64,000 bases of DNA from Oncomelania hupensis (lineage: Eukaryota; Mollusca; Gastropoda; Littorinimorpha; Pomatiopsidae), in NCBI GenBank assembly GCA_036898135.1, contig CM072513.1, forward strand, positions 78,247,463 through 78,311,462, given 5' to 3'. This document shows, piece after piece, positions 11,501-26,149 of the stretch; within the stretch, counting starts at the first letter, position 1, and the number at the start of each line of letters is the position of its first letter. The notes below the pieces were generated by a model. It saw only the letters and a program-made list of their open reading frames with translations. It ran no database searches and was not told the origin of the DNA. Both the position numbers and the translations under genes were made by a program.

Positions 11501-14500
11501 TACAATTGTTGAGTATGTTGTTTTCCATATAAAAGTGTAACGCTATCAAAATCCAGTGACTGTTCCAGTGGCGTGCTTTACGTGGCATCTCAGAGTAACC
11601 TGTGGCGTCTACAGCCTGTACCAGCGTCACAGCAGATCCGCGACCTCCTGCAGAACAAGCAGTTTGAACTGGCCCTGAAACTAGCTGTAAGTCTGTCAAT
11701 CCTCCTGGATTTTGTCTTTCTGTTGGTCAATCAGTTGAAACATCTAAAGGTTGCAATATAACTTGTTGATTCCTGTGTATCATCACCACTACTACCACTG
11801 ACTATGTCACCGTCATCATCATCATTATTTTTTTTAACCCCATATTTACCCATCCTGCACACAAATCTATTAGTCCTAGCCTTATTTATTCCTTGCTCCT
11901 TACAACTGGAGGATGTGAAATCTGTGTGATAAGTCCTAATATTTCCCCTAGTTTTAACGACTTATCCTTCTCGACCACATACAATGAATTTTCAATACAT
12001 TTTCCCACCACAACAGACAAGTTTTTGTTTAATTTTCATATTTGCTTATACCATTTCTTTGGTGCATGTATGTTCCATGCATCAGAGAAGCATTGCACAT
12101 ATTTGAGTTGGGCTGCTGAAGTTTTTTTGGACAGTGATTAACATACAGCAGTCTTCCTGTGTTGGCTTCTTCAGATCAAATGGAGAAGAAAGCTTCTTCA
12201 ATCTCCCAACTTCTGCGTGCACCATTACCGTCATAAAACTCATTCGGCCGTACCCCGTGTTTCCCGTGGAGTACTAATGTTATTGCAACAGAATGATCTG
12301 TTTGAGCAGGAGCAGGCAGACGAGCCAGAGGAGGAGAGAGAAAAGCGCATTCGCAACATCAACAACTTGTACGCCTTCCAACTCTTCCTTCAACACCGCT
12401 TTGAGGAGTCGCTGCAGCTCTTTGGCAAATTAGGCACCGGTAGGTAATGCACTGTTGCCATCTTGGACTTTGAAGATACTTTACAAAGTTAGATGTTCAT
12501 GTTCATTGGTAGCACGCTCTGTTCTGAAATCACAATACTTTTACATCACTGTTACTAAACTGAACTATGATACAGAACCTGCCTGTGTTGGCTGGATTTA
12601 GATAGAAGTTTATTTACCACACCGTTGTTTCAGACTTTCGCAGGGCCACATGATTTACAGATACATTTGCTGAGTATTATGAGGGTTCAGCTGTTTCCGA
12701 TTGTACAAGTTTCTGATAGTATCAGCATAACACTATATAAATCTGTGTATTATCATTATTAATGTAAAGAAACATGTGGCGTCACTAGATCTTGAAGCTT
12801 GAGTTATGCCTGCCCAACAGCCAGGCAGGTGTGGCTATTCAACACTAGTGTCTTTTACAAGGCTTAACCTAGGCCTACAAATAAGCAATACGGTGGTTTC
12901 TTGTGCCTGTTTAAGATCCATCCCACGTCATAGGGCTGTACCCCAACCTTCTACCTCAGGACTACCGCAACAAGCTGGAGTACCCAGAGAGGGTGCCGGA
13001 GCTTGAAGGCCAGGATGTGGAGAGGGGGGTCCTGGCGCTCATCGAGTATTTGACTCAGAAACGAAACGAGCTGGTGAAAAAAGAGGAAGTGATCACCACA
13101 GCTATTGTGGAAGGATGTACCACCATTCGCTCCAAGAAACAGCTCAGCCAGATCATCGACACCACTCTGCTCAAATGTTATTTACTGGTAGGTCCATTTG
13201 CTCAGGTGTTGTAACAGAATGTCACCACTCTGTCCAATGAGCTGTTACAACATGAAGAAGTTGTAAACATTGTTATTATGGTAGTGTACTTCCGTTGTAC
13301 ATCAAAAGGCAGTGTAATTACTGTAATCAAGTCATTAGTGCCACACTGCTCATCCAATGTTGGGTCAAATTATGCTAGGATGTTATAGTAGAATGTTGTA
13401 TCGGTGTCCAATGCAGATTTCAGCAGCGTTTTGATTTGAGTGTCTTAGTGAGTGCTAGCATATCCTTAACTTAATATGTTACTAATAGATGACAATGATA
13501 TGACAATTGATTTTAGGAAGGGAAACAAGTTTGATTTTAATCCTATCTTTATCAAAGGAGAAGAAGTAGAGAGAGTGCATGCATATAAGTATTTAGGTGT
13601 GGTTATCGATGATAGATTCACTTGGAAAGATAACACAAACTACATTTACAAGCGACTGCAAAGTAGAATGTTTTGTTTAAGAAAACTGAGATCCTTTAAT
13701 GTAAAACAGGAAATTTTACAAATGTTTTATACAGCTGTAATAGGAAGCATCATTTCTTTTGGAATCTCATGTTGGGGAGGAAACGTATCACAAACAGAAA
13801 AACGAAGATTGGACAAACAGATAAAAAGGGCTAGTGGGGTGATTGGGAGGGAACAGGATGACATGGCGACGATACATAGCAGACAAGTGACAAAAAAGCT
13901 GACTGCAATTTTGGCTGACAGTAACCATCCACTTTTCTTGGAATTTGACTCTCGACGGATAGACAGGAGTGGACGTTTTAGGGCACCAGCGGGAACATCA
14001 AATAGGTACAGGAACTCATTCATACCACTTGCCATTCAAGCACATAACAAACAAGTCGGTAGGTCTTACTAAACATACTCTACAACTCTCATGCAGCTTA
14101 GTTAGTTTATTTTTTTATTTTTTTTATTTATTGATTTATTTATTTTTAAAACTGCTTAATTGAAATATCTGCATTATGAAAATATGTCCAAGTGTTTGAA
14201 GATCATTAATAATGTATAACTATTTATGTGTGTGTAAAAGAAGAATGAATGGACATGTTTAATTGACAGACAATGTAATTTCCATGCTTTTGGATTAATA
14301 AAGTAATATCTTATCTTATCTTATCTTATCTTATCTTATCTTATCTTATGGAATAGGCTGCGAGTCTAAAAGGACGTCTCAGCTACACGAAACTACACTA
14401 TAGTACATACATACGTGAAAGTACGTACATGCTTCTGTTTAAAAAAAAGCCTGGAAAAGTTGGTCCTTGGATGTGTAATTGAGGATACGTGTAGATTATC

Positions 14501-17500
14501 AAGACCTGTTGGCACATGACCTTAGCTGTGTTTTGGCTTCCTGGTTCCTGGCTTCCATGACTATCTTTTAATTTGATTCACTTTTGTATTATTTTGATTG
14601 ATTGGTTAATTCATATGTTCTAAATACTTTGATTTGATTTACTTCTGTATTATTCTTGATTGATTGATTAATTAATAAATTGTGTATTGTTACAAGACAA
14701 ATGATGCCCTGGTGGCCCCTCTGCTTCGCCTGAAAGACAACAACTGCCATGTAGAGGAGAGCGAGAGGGTGCTGAAAAAGAAAGAAAAACTCAGTGAACT
14801 CATCATTCTGTATGAAACCAAGGGACTGCATCAGAAAGGTCTGTTTCTTCAGTTTTCACATTTTCTCTTCATCCTCCTCTTCCTCCTCCTCTTCCTCCTC
14901 CTCTTCCTCCTCCTCTTCCTCCTCCACTTCTTCCTCCTCCACTTCCCCCTCCCCTTCCTCCTCCTCTTCTTCCTCTTCCTCCTCCTCTTCTTCCTCTTCC
15001 TCCTCCTCTTCCACTTCCTCTTCCTCCTCCACTTCTTCCTCCTCCACTTCCCCCTCCCCTTCCTCCTCCTCTTCTTCCTCTTCCTCCTCCTCTTCTTCCT
15101 CTTCCTCCTCCTCTTCCACTTCCTCTTCCTCCTCCACTTCCTCCTCCACTTCCTCCTCCTCTTCCTCCTCCTCCTCCTCCTCCTCCTCCACTTCCTCCTC
15201 CTCCTCTTCCTCCTCCACTTCCTCCTCTTCCTCGTCCTCTTCCTCGTCCTCTTCCTCCTCCTCTCCTGCACATATTTTATTGTCGCAGTAATGTTGTTAG
15301 TAGTTCCTTTCGATTGAGACGCGCACAATAGTTCCAAACATTTTCTGTTGCAAAGCATGCAGTCATATAGCGTAGATTTAACTTTGATTTGGTTCTGTGT
15401 TGTTGCTAGAAAAGGCTTTGTACAATTTTGATAATTTTAGTCAATCGATATTGTTGTTGTATCGTTGAGAATTTTCTGGAATTGCTTGTTTATAGTCGAT
15501 TGAATGTACCAGATCTATCTGGTGATAGCTTGTAAACTGAAGAATGGTCTGTGACGTAAGACAGAGTGTAGTGCCGGTGACGAGTTTTATTTTGTTTGGG
15601 TGTTATTGCGTCATTCTTGAATATTCGAAGTTTCCCTGGATTGCACAGAGGCTATATAAGTAATGCACTGTCTGATTGTAAAAAAGTGATTTTTGTAGTG
15701 ATTTTTGGAAAGCGATCTTTTATGCAGTTGTTGGTGTTTGCTGAATAAAGTTGGAAAACTTTATACGACGACTTCTGCCTTATTGCTGGGTGAACAGGCT
15801 GAGTGAATAAACGAATTCAGGCATCAGGACTTACTCGGCTATTGATAAATCGTGTAACGTAGTTTGATTGCTGGGGTGTCTGAGGATGTTTATGTGGATG
15901 AATGTAGATGTTATATCTGACGTTTTATTCATTGACTATGATATTGCCCTTGTCATGTTTCCTTGTATAAACATGGGGACAATAAATCATCCTTCTTCTT
16001 CTTCTTCTTCTTCTTCTTCTTTGTCTTTTTGTTTTTCTTTTTTCTTCTTCCACTTCTTTTCAATCCTTATACTCTCCTTTCAACCTTTTTTGCCACTTTT
16101 CAAATGTTGTTTTTGGCTGGTCTTTCACGTCCTGTTTCATATCACATAAACTATTGTGCGCGCTGAGGCATGTCATTAAAAAGCTGGTTTGTGTTTGCAG
16201 CATTAAGTTTGCTGATGAAGCAAGCTGTCAGACCAGACTCTCCGCTGAAAGGCCACGAACGCACAGTACGATACCTGCAAAACTTGGGTCAGTTCCTGCT
16301 CTGAAGCATTGTATTTGTTATAAGTAGGGGGTAGTCAGACTATTTTGTAGAGGATATTATAATTTTAGTGGCCCAGTGATACTTAAGCCTGATAAAATAA
16401 ATTAAAAAATCTGTACGGTTTTTAGCAGAGCAGCCGAGGTACAGACACTATGTTGAAGATTTACAGCAGCGCATAAGCATTCAAATCATAGTGTTCAGAG
16501 CACCACTCTCTAACTTGTGTTAAAATGATGCCTCAATAGATGTTTTGACGCTACCTGGCAGTTTCTAAGGTTATTTAGACAGCTGGGCCGAAAGCGACGC
16601 AGATCCCAATTTAAGTGTCAGAGGTTTTTGAGGGCATTCGCCTACACACAGCCTGTGCTTGATAGATCTCTTACACCCAGCTAGCCTCAAGGTTGCCTGT
16701 TTAGTGAAAAGTAGCCTATTGTAAGAGGTTGTCATTGTTGACAAAATTCGCATTTGCCATAGATGGAATCATCACCATTGCCCTATCATTTCGTGCTAGG
16801 GTTTGTTGAAATATTCCAGTCATTGTCTAATCAGCCAATGGGTGGCATTGTCATTTATTAATTTATTGCATTAGTTATTGTGCTTTGAATTTTGTGACAG
16901 GTGGGGAACATTTGAATTTGATATTTGAGTATGCTGAATGGGTGCTGAAGATGCATCCTGAGGATGGTCTGAAGGTAATAGTGATTTAGGGATTTTTGTA
17001 TTTCCAGACATAATATCTAAAACATTGTTTGAAAATGCTTTCCGTGTGTTTGTGTGTGTGTGTGAGAGAGAGAGAGTATGGTTGTGTATAAGTGTTATAT
17101 TCGATTTTCTCAAACCCACAAAAGATGTTATTTTTAACCGCTGCAAAGGGAAGCAACTTTCTTTGTGTGTTTCTGAGTTGTGTTATACTGGATTTCTTTC
17201 TGAGTTTGGCACGAGTCATGAAATCCCTGTGACGTTTTGTTGTATTGCCACACTATGGAATGGTTTATGCTTATGGATTTATTTCCATAGTTACACTGCA
17301 TGCCAAATACCTTACAACTTGCACCACAGGTATGACCCCAAATACACTAAGACTTTATTGTGTACTAGGGCAGTCCGATAAGTACTTAGCCTCACCGCCA
17401 GATGGCACCAGTATTGCAAGAGCAATTTACTGTTGTGTAGTACATTCTCGTAGATGGCTACTGTCAAAATTTCAGCCGGATCGGACTCGTAGTTTTATTT

Positions 17501-20500
17501 TGATCGCGTGTGGAAGCGGCCGTGTCCGCGGATTTTAGAAAAATGGAAAAAGAGCAATATCGGTCGGTGATTTGATTCTTGGGCTACGAACTGCTGCCCC
17601 ATCCACCGTATTCTCCAGATTTGGCCCCATGCGACTTCTTTTTGTTTCCAAACTTGAAAAAGTTACTCGCCCCGGGTAGAAATTTGAGTCGAATGAGGAA
17701 GTCATCGCCGCCACGGAGGCCTACTTTGCAGACCTCGAGAAAACGTATTTTTCAGACGGTTAAAGAAGTTGGAGCTTCGCTGGGTCAAGTGTATCGAACT
17801 AAAATGAGACTATATTGAAAAATAAATCGCCACTTTTTCAAAATTTTCCTTTTTTCTTTTGTAGACTAAGTACTTATTGGACCACCCTCGTAAATCAGAT
17901 GGTTCTTCAACTCGAGATTATGAGTATAAATTAACAAAGAAGACTGTTTATACTAGCTTGTATCAGCACTTTTGTACTAACAGAATTATTAACATTTGGA
18001 ACAGTCTGCCATAAGAGGTTGTCACAGTGGGTACCACAAACTCATTTAAGAATAGACTGGACAAATATTTATCAGCTTTAATGTGGTCCACTGATTTGTG
18101 TGGAGATTCCTTCACACCCACCACCCTGGTAGTCAAATTCTCAGACTTCAATTTCTGAAGGCCTAACCCAGTGATGAGTTATTTGATAAAGCATGTTTTC
18201 TTACCTAAAAGACCATGACCTTCTCCCCAATACACAGTCAGCCTACCGACCCAACCATAGCACTGAAACAGCACTTGCTAAAGTAACAAACGACATTCTG
18301 CGTGCCATGGATGTTGGTGATGTTTCTGTCCTCACTTTGTTAGATCTTTCTGCTGCTTTTGACACCATTGACCATATTATTCTCCTTCACAGACTTGGTA
18401 CATTGTATGGAATCTCTGGTATGGCTTTGTCTTGGTTTGAGTCTTATCTCGCCGACAGTTCACAAACTGTACTTACTGAAAACAACTCTTCCAGATCGTC
18501 TGCTCTCTGCTTATCATGTTCCTAAAGGCTCAGTCCTTGGTCCTGTCCTATTCATCCTCTACACTGTGCCGCTTTCAAATCTGATAAAGTCCCACTCAGT
18601 CCAGAACCAGTCTGTTGCTGATGATATTCATCTCTATAAATCTTCTGAACCCTCTCAGGTACACAGCTCTGTCCATAGCATGCAGACATGTATTTCAGGG
18701 GTTAAGTACTGGATGTCAAAAAACCAACTGAAGTTTAACAGTGACAAAACTGAAGCACTCCTCTTAAGGAAGAAAACAGAAAGGTAGGTCCTCAGTTGCT
18801 TTGCCGCGCGCAGTCTGTTGAAATAGGAACCTCAACCATACCTTTCTCCCTTCACACTCGTAACCTTGGCTTTACCATCTCTGCCGACATATCACTTGAC
18901 CAGCACATATCCAATATTTGTAGAAGCGCATACTTTGAAATCCATAGAATCAGCTCCAACCGTCACTACCTCTACTGATACAACAAAAATTCTCGTCTGG
19001 GTTTTCGTTCTCTCTAAATTTGATTTCTGTAACTCTCTCCTTGCTGGCTCACCTCTCTTTCTTATCCCCCGGGGGTGTGCCAGGGGTTTCAGTATAAATA
19101 GTATCTCCTTGAATAAAAATATTTGTTTAAACCAAATAGTATCCCCACACTTTCTGGAAATTTAGTGCTTTAAATTCCCACTGTCACTGTCTTTCTCCTT
19201 TGTTCTTTCTGATTCCTACTCTGTTCTATCAATCTATTATACTATCTTCTTCTTCGCTAGACCAGTCACCTACCTTTTTTCTTGAAAACTCTTCTGGGAC
19301 AAAACTCCTCCTTTGTTTGTGAGGTCTGTTGGATCATCTTGGGAATATTGGGTGCTTTTTGCCAGGTGGTCACTGGGGCTTTCTATGATGTTATTATTTA
19401 GCAGTGTAGGCATTTTATATGTATGTGTTTTGTTGATATTTTATAATGATGTTTATATTCTATTGTGTTTTTGTAAACGGGGGTTCAATAAATTAGAGTA
19501 TAGCCTCGGCGTCCCCTTTATTGTAAAGTGACTGGCTGGTGGAGTGCCATCAGTGTTACCACTAGGGTTATTTCGGCAGATCTTTTATGCGGATCAGGGG
19601 CGTGTCCTCTTTCAGTGAAGTTGTGGTCTTGATTTTGTGGTCCTGATTTGGGTTTCTTTGCAGTCCGCTGGACCCTGTAAGCAATGCATAACTAACCTCT
19701 CTTTCTTATTGAAAATTTGCAAAAGGTCAAGAACTCTGCTGTCTTGTTCTCAGAGAGCGGAAACGTGATTACTCAACTCTACTTCTCAAATCTCTACACT
19801 GGCTGCCCATGCAAGCTCATATTGATTACAAGCTCTCAGCATTGGTGTACCACTTTTTCACTGACTCTTCTCTATCTTACATAACTGATGTCCTCTCTGT
19901 TTACACCCCAGCTAGACAACTCCGTTCTTCTTCCGACAGCAGGCTCCTCACAATTCTACATGTGCACATGAAGACAAGTGGTAAAAGATCCTTTTCATTC
20001 AGTGCTTCCATCCAGTGATACTCTCTCCCATCACATCTCAGACATGCAACGATGATCTCTTCTCTTTTTTTTAAAATCTCTGAAAACTCACCTTTTTAAG
20101 AAATATTTTGATTCATCGTCACAATATCATCATGTTCTCACCATTGGAAGGCCTGTGTGTTCATAGCCCCTTGTTTGGTTATGTGTTTTGGAATGCTCGT
20201 CTCTGCATCTGTCTTTCTTTTAATATATTTGTTAGTTTGTGATGAATGATCCCGTTGTTCTGTACTTTTGCCACCGAGGATTGGATGGCGCGGGGACCTG
20301 TTTGTTTGTTTGTTTGTTTGTTTCCGGGATCTTACGGTTTTCTTTTTTAATACTGTGTTTTAATTGTTTTGCCTGTTGGTATTACCATTGTTATTTAATG
20401 TGCTTATTGCTTCTGTATGTTATTGAATCTTTTGTGATCTTTATACCTGTATGTAAATAATTATGTTCTTTAGTCTGTTTTTGCTGTAAACGTTGGTCCT

Positions 20501-20698
20501 AAGTTTTTACTCTGTATGCCTTTTTAACATGTGTACTGGGTATAGTGTTTTAGGCTCTAGAGATTTTATTAAATAATTGTGTGCTTGTGTGTGTGTGTGC
20601 GTGTGTGGGTGTGGGTGTGTGTGTGTGTGTGTGTGTGTGTGAAGCGCAGTGAGCTTACCTGCAAAAACAGACGAGATAAAGTGCAATACAAATCCCCA

Positions 20699-20766
<68 letters not shown>

Positions 20767-23303
20767 AGAAGGCAAATGGCTAACAGCTTATGATGCCATC
20801 TATACTATACTACAGAATAGCTATTTAGGCAGGAAAAAAAGAAGAAAATTTTTCTTTATATAAAAACCTATATCAAGCTACCAGGTTTATTTGAAACACC
20901 TTCTCTCAAGGTAATACAAGGCTAAGTAAATGCCAATTTAGCTAATTAGGCCGCACATGACATTTAAACTCTATGAGGATTTTCATGTACTCGAAGCTAA
21001 CGTTTCTATCAAATGAGCTTCTTCTTTTTTTTGAAGTAACATAATACGTTTTGTGCCGTTTAGATTTTCACAGAGGACACTCCAGAGATTGAGACACTGC
21101 CAAGAGACAAAGTGCTGGACTACTTGGAGAGAATCAACCCTTCTCTCGCCATCCCTTACCTTGTAAGTCACCTCCTAGTCAAACTTTTTATAGTCTGGAG
21201 TAGGCATGATTTAAACTTTAAAAAAATCTCAGACTAGTTTTTAAAAAAAAAGCAAACAAAAGAATTTCTTTACCGTTGTTGGTTGTTGTTTTTAAGCAAG
21301 TAAAGAGTAACGTTGAATAGGCCAAAATTCACGCAAGGACACCTTCCGCTTGGCTTGGCTTGGCTTTCCGCAAAGTGAGTGCCAGAGGTGATCAATTCAA
21401 GCATAGGTTGCGGGTTGGGTGTATACCCTCTAAATTGCTGACACAGAGTAAGGTTAATGTCGCATTTATGCAAACTGTACTGACAGCTCCAATATGCTAG
21501 CTAGTAGCATGCCACCTTTGACCAGTTCTGTGTTACATGGCCTATTTTTAATGAATCAGAAACATGTTCATCATATGGCTTAGGATTGCAATTGACTCGA
21601 TTGGAGACTCAAAAGATAATTACAAACATTTTGTTTCATACACGGAGCGTGCAGTGATAGCAGGTATCTACCTTTCATTGTTTCTACATCGATGCTGGAA
21701 AGGTTTTGCAGAATATTAATTCAGTTGTTTTTTTACCAGGTGATATCAAGATATTTCTGTAATTGTTTGTTTTTCATCAAAGGAATGTTTGAGGTCTATT
21801 TTGGTGCGTGCAGTCACATTTGGAAACTATGTAGAAAATGATGCATATTTCCTGTGACGTCCTTTGTTCTGAGTGGTCGTTGGTTGCATCCTTCTTGAAT
21901 GATTTAATTTGTTTCTGCGCTGTATAGATATGATTATAAATAAGTCGATAGCCGGCTTGTAGAAATTTAAGCTTGAAAGCAGGTTTTGATGCTAATTGCG
22001 TCTTTTGTTGAATAAATATGGGGAAATTGTACCATGATGACTCTGCCTTGTTTGTGAGTGAACAGGCTGCCTGGATACGTACTCTACAGTTTATACAGAT
22101 TCAAGCTTCAGTCTGCACATTTGGTGTGCTGCACAATGTTTCTGATTGTATATTACGTTAAAGATACATGAAGGTGCTAAAACATGGGTGCCTTGCAAGT
22201 CAAGTCAAAAAATATTTATTCACAAAAATACAGTGAACATTTCAGGGAATTTCAGAGAAATATTTTCTAATAGTTTTTGGGAGTTGTTGGGGGTTTTGTG
22301 TGTGTGTTCTTTTATTTTGTCACATGAATGTTTTGTTACTAGTAGGCAGTTGAAAGACCTGATATTCAGTCCTGAGTTTGGTACATGCAGGAGCACATAG
22401 TGCTGCAGTGTGGTGATGAGACACCCGAGTTCCATAACAGACTGATCCTGCTGCTGAGGGACCAGGTACAAGTCCTGATGGAGGCCTATCTGTCTTCCCT
22501 GCCTGAAGGTAAGGCCACTGTGTTAGTGGAGTAGGAGGGTGATTGTGGAGGGTTAGGGCTGTGTTGCATTGATATAGTTGGGGTGGTAGGGAGAGGTGAA
22601 GGGAGAGGGGTACAGAGAAAAAGAGGGAGAGAGAGCATGTGTCTTATTGTGGGTGCAAAATGTACTGATTTATGTGTAATATGCGTTCGCGTATGTGTGC
22701 AAAATGTGTTTGTGTATGTACAAAATGTCAGTGTATGTGCAAAACGTGTTGGAATATGTGCAAAATGTCTTTGTTTGTGTGCAAAATATTTGTGTGTGCG
22801 TGTGTGCAAAACATGTTCGTATATGTGCAAAATATGTGTGTGTGTGCAAAACATGTTGGCATGCGTTCAAAATGTGTTTGCACATGGGTGTGCAAAATGT
22901 GTTTGTGTGTCTGTGCAAATGTGTGTGTATTGTTTGTATCCTGTTGTATATATGTGTGCATGTCTATATGTGTATGTATATGTGTCTACCTGCATGTTCT
23001 AACACTGTTTGAATCCTTAGGTGAGTGCAAACAAGTGGCATATTGTGTGTTATACGATACCCTAAGCCCAACACTTTTTTTAATTTCTGAAAGTGTTAGA
23101 TTTACAAGCATTTTGTTATTATTTTATTAACTTACTGTTATGTTTTTTGTGGTTTTAGGTCATGAACCATGTGCGGCAGGTACAGAACCAGGAGAGTTGG
23201 GAGAGAAACGAGCCACGCTTATTCGCTTTCTACAGACATCTAAGCTCTATGTGCCTGAAAGACTGCTGACTAGGTTTCCATTGGATGGTAAGATTTCTTT
23301 CGT

Positions 23304-23360
<57 letters not shown>

Positions 23361-24587
23361 TTCTTCTGCTGTCTTTCTTCCTTCTTCCTTCTTTTTTTAT
23401 TTGACCTAAAAACACAACACTCCCTCACCCCAGGTAAGAGATTTGATAAACCTTGAAACTACTTTGGGATGATTTGGGACGAGGCACTGTGGTCTAATGG
23501 TAGTGCTTCGGTTTGCGGATCTGAAGGTCCTGGGTTCGAGCCCTGGCCGGGCCATTGTGTTGTGTCCCTGGGAAAGACACTTTACTCCTGTTTTCCTACT
23601 CCTTCGGATGAGAGTATAAACCGAGGTCTAGTCTGTGTCGCATACATTTCATCATAACGGACTTTAAAGATCCTGACGCTCATGTCCTAGACGGGTGAGT
23701 GCCGGTGACAAAAACACACCCAGCATGCACCTAGGTCCTTCTCCCCCATCCCTGGCTGCCCAGGATTGTGCTCGGTTGTCCGGGCGTCAGACCATGCGCC
23801 CAAAGGCTGCGGGTGGGCGTCTCTGGCGGCTTGAGTTAGATCCTGTATCGGCCAGCGCCTTGAGCAGCTCTTGAGCTGGAAAAGCGCTATATAAGAACGA
23901 TTAAATAAAATAAAAATACTTTGGGATGATTTGATTTCAGAACCTGATTTCAGATAGCACCTTGAGCAGCCCTTTTGAGCAGGTAAGAGCACTATAAAAA
24001 GAGGAACTGCTTTACCTTTTTTATATGAGTTGTAGCACGCACTAACGTTTTTAGACTCGAACAATGATGGCTGTCCAGGTTTTCATGAGGAGCGCGCCAT
24101 ATTGCTGGGTCAGCTTGGTCGGCACGAGCAAGCCCTGGCCATCTATATACACTTGCTGCATGATGGAAGGCTGGCCGAAAAGTGAGTTCTTTCAAATAGT
24201 TACATGATTGATTGATTGACAGACGCCTTGAGTGAGGGACCAGTTCCCTTACTTAAAGGGACCCACTTTGGCTCTCTCGACAGATCCTTTTAACATAAGA
24301 CATAAGACATAAGACATAAGATTCTTTATTCGCTTCAAATGTAACACACAGAAGAATTTGCTTTGCGCGTTTGGGAATGGCATAAATCATTAAAAGTAAC
24401 AATTAAAAACACAATTGGTCCCGACATCTGTGAATATCTCGGGACCTAAAAACAATTTCTTCATTCACTCACATCCACAAAGCATCAGCGAACCGCACAC
24501 AAATTTTGTCAGGAAACGAAACAAGAAAGCAGACTACCAAAATAAGGAAAGAAAACAATAAAAAAGCATGCGCTCACACATACACAC

Positions 24588-24627
<40 letters not shown>

Positions 24628-26094
24628 GGTGCATCCAGCTGCACAACCCCTCACGCATCCCACGTTCATAACTAAATATTATAGGCCTATTGCATGGTGT
24701 AGTTATGACATATAATTATAAAGGAGATACAGATCCAAGAAATAGAGTTAGTGATTTAGTCTAAGGGGAATCGGAATCACGCTGTGTCGCTAACGTCCAC
24801 AGTGAGCGTGGCCCCATTGGGAAAAAGAAGAAGCTTACAACAATAACATTTCTCTTTCGAAAGAATAGATTTTTTTTTTTTTATGAATGAATTCCGTAGT
24901 TTTTGTACCTATTAATATCAACAGCCAGCCAACGTTTTGGAGCTCAAAATAGCAGCTACCAAAGACAGTAAGGGACAGAACCCGTAAAAAAAAAATAATT
25001 AGCTCATACAGTTTTTTTGTTTTAAGTCGATTTGATTTGATTTTAAAACTTTATTGTCCCTGTGGCGTGCCCAAACCCAACCTACCTAAAATGTTTTTGA
25101 AATTTTGCTGGGGGAGTAAATCGGAGTACCCCGAGTAAACCTCGAGACATTGCCCCAATCAAAATTAAATAATATTCGGAGAAACATAATGCCCTGAGGC
25201 AGGATCGATTCCCCGCACCAGTAAGGCGCCATTGGTTTCTTGCCTGCGGAGAAGGCAAGTTAGTCCCACCTTAGACCACACGGCCACAACTGTCACATAA
25301 AATAGACCCGACCTGGCTCGGACACCTACACATGGTTCACTCAGAAATAGGATTAAAGGTCACGCGGCTGTACCGTTAAAGCATGGGAAATAACTCCCTG
25401 TAAGAAGTGAAATTGAAAATTCAAAGTGTAGCGGTGGGTTTGAACAAGGAAAGCCCACTTGATCATTGTGTAAGGTGATAACAATGCACATTTTACGCTA
25501 GACCAGTTTTCACACACACATAAACACACCACCCGTCCCTACCACCACCCTCCAAAATTATAACCTCTTTCAAAACTACTGTTTTGATATACATTGATAC
25601 ATTTGATTTGTTTAAGGCACCTGTTAATAGCATCAAGTTTGATTCTAAAAATAGCACCTCTGAGAAAGTGTTTGTATAGTAAGTAGGCGCGGTTGCTTGC
25701 TTGCTTACAAAACAAGGAAGAAACATCTGGACTGCACATGGTGATTGGCGGTCTTGAGAGCAATGGCTCAGACTCCTCCCAGCACAAAATCTCTGTCTGA
25801 TAGGTATGAGTGGTTTGGCTGTGCTGGCAGTTTCTGAAGGACTAAAAACAGTTATTAGTTGGAATGTTGTTCTTTTTTGGTGTAGTACAACACACTGTTT
25901 TGACCTGGACTTTGGCACTTGTTTGTAATGTGAAATGTGTTTGGGCGCGTTAGATTTTATCTGTATTTTTGTCTTGTTGCAGATACTGTGAAATGCACTA
26001 TGACCCTGAGAAAACAGAAAGCAAAGATGTAAGCTTCACCAGCCCTCACACCCTCTCTGTCTCTCCCCTCCCTCCCCCCTCCTCTCTCTCTCTC

Positions 26095-26149
<55 letters not shown>

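Noticed and set aside
14682..15358. Ser-, Leu-, Arg-, Glu- or Gly-rich ORFs on both strands
   Set aside because: All frames of the pyrimidine tract are open; only 14697-14838 within this stretch is real (VPS39 exon 14).
22486..23130. Cys- and His-rich ORFs resembling zinc-finger proteins
   Set aside because: They are readings of the GTGTGCAAAATGT minisatellite in several frames on both strands.
23477..23560. tRNA gene with good A and B boxes
   Set aside because: It is the head of a 441-bp SINE flanked by a target duplication.
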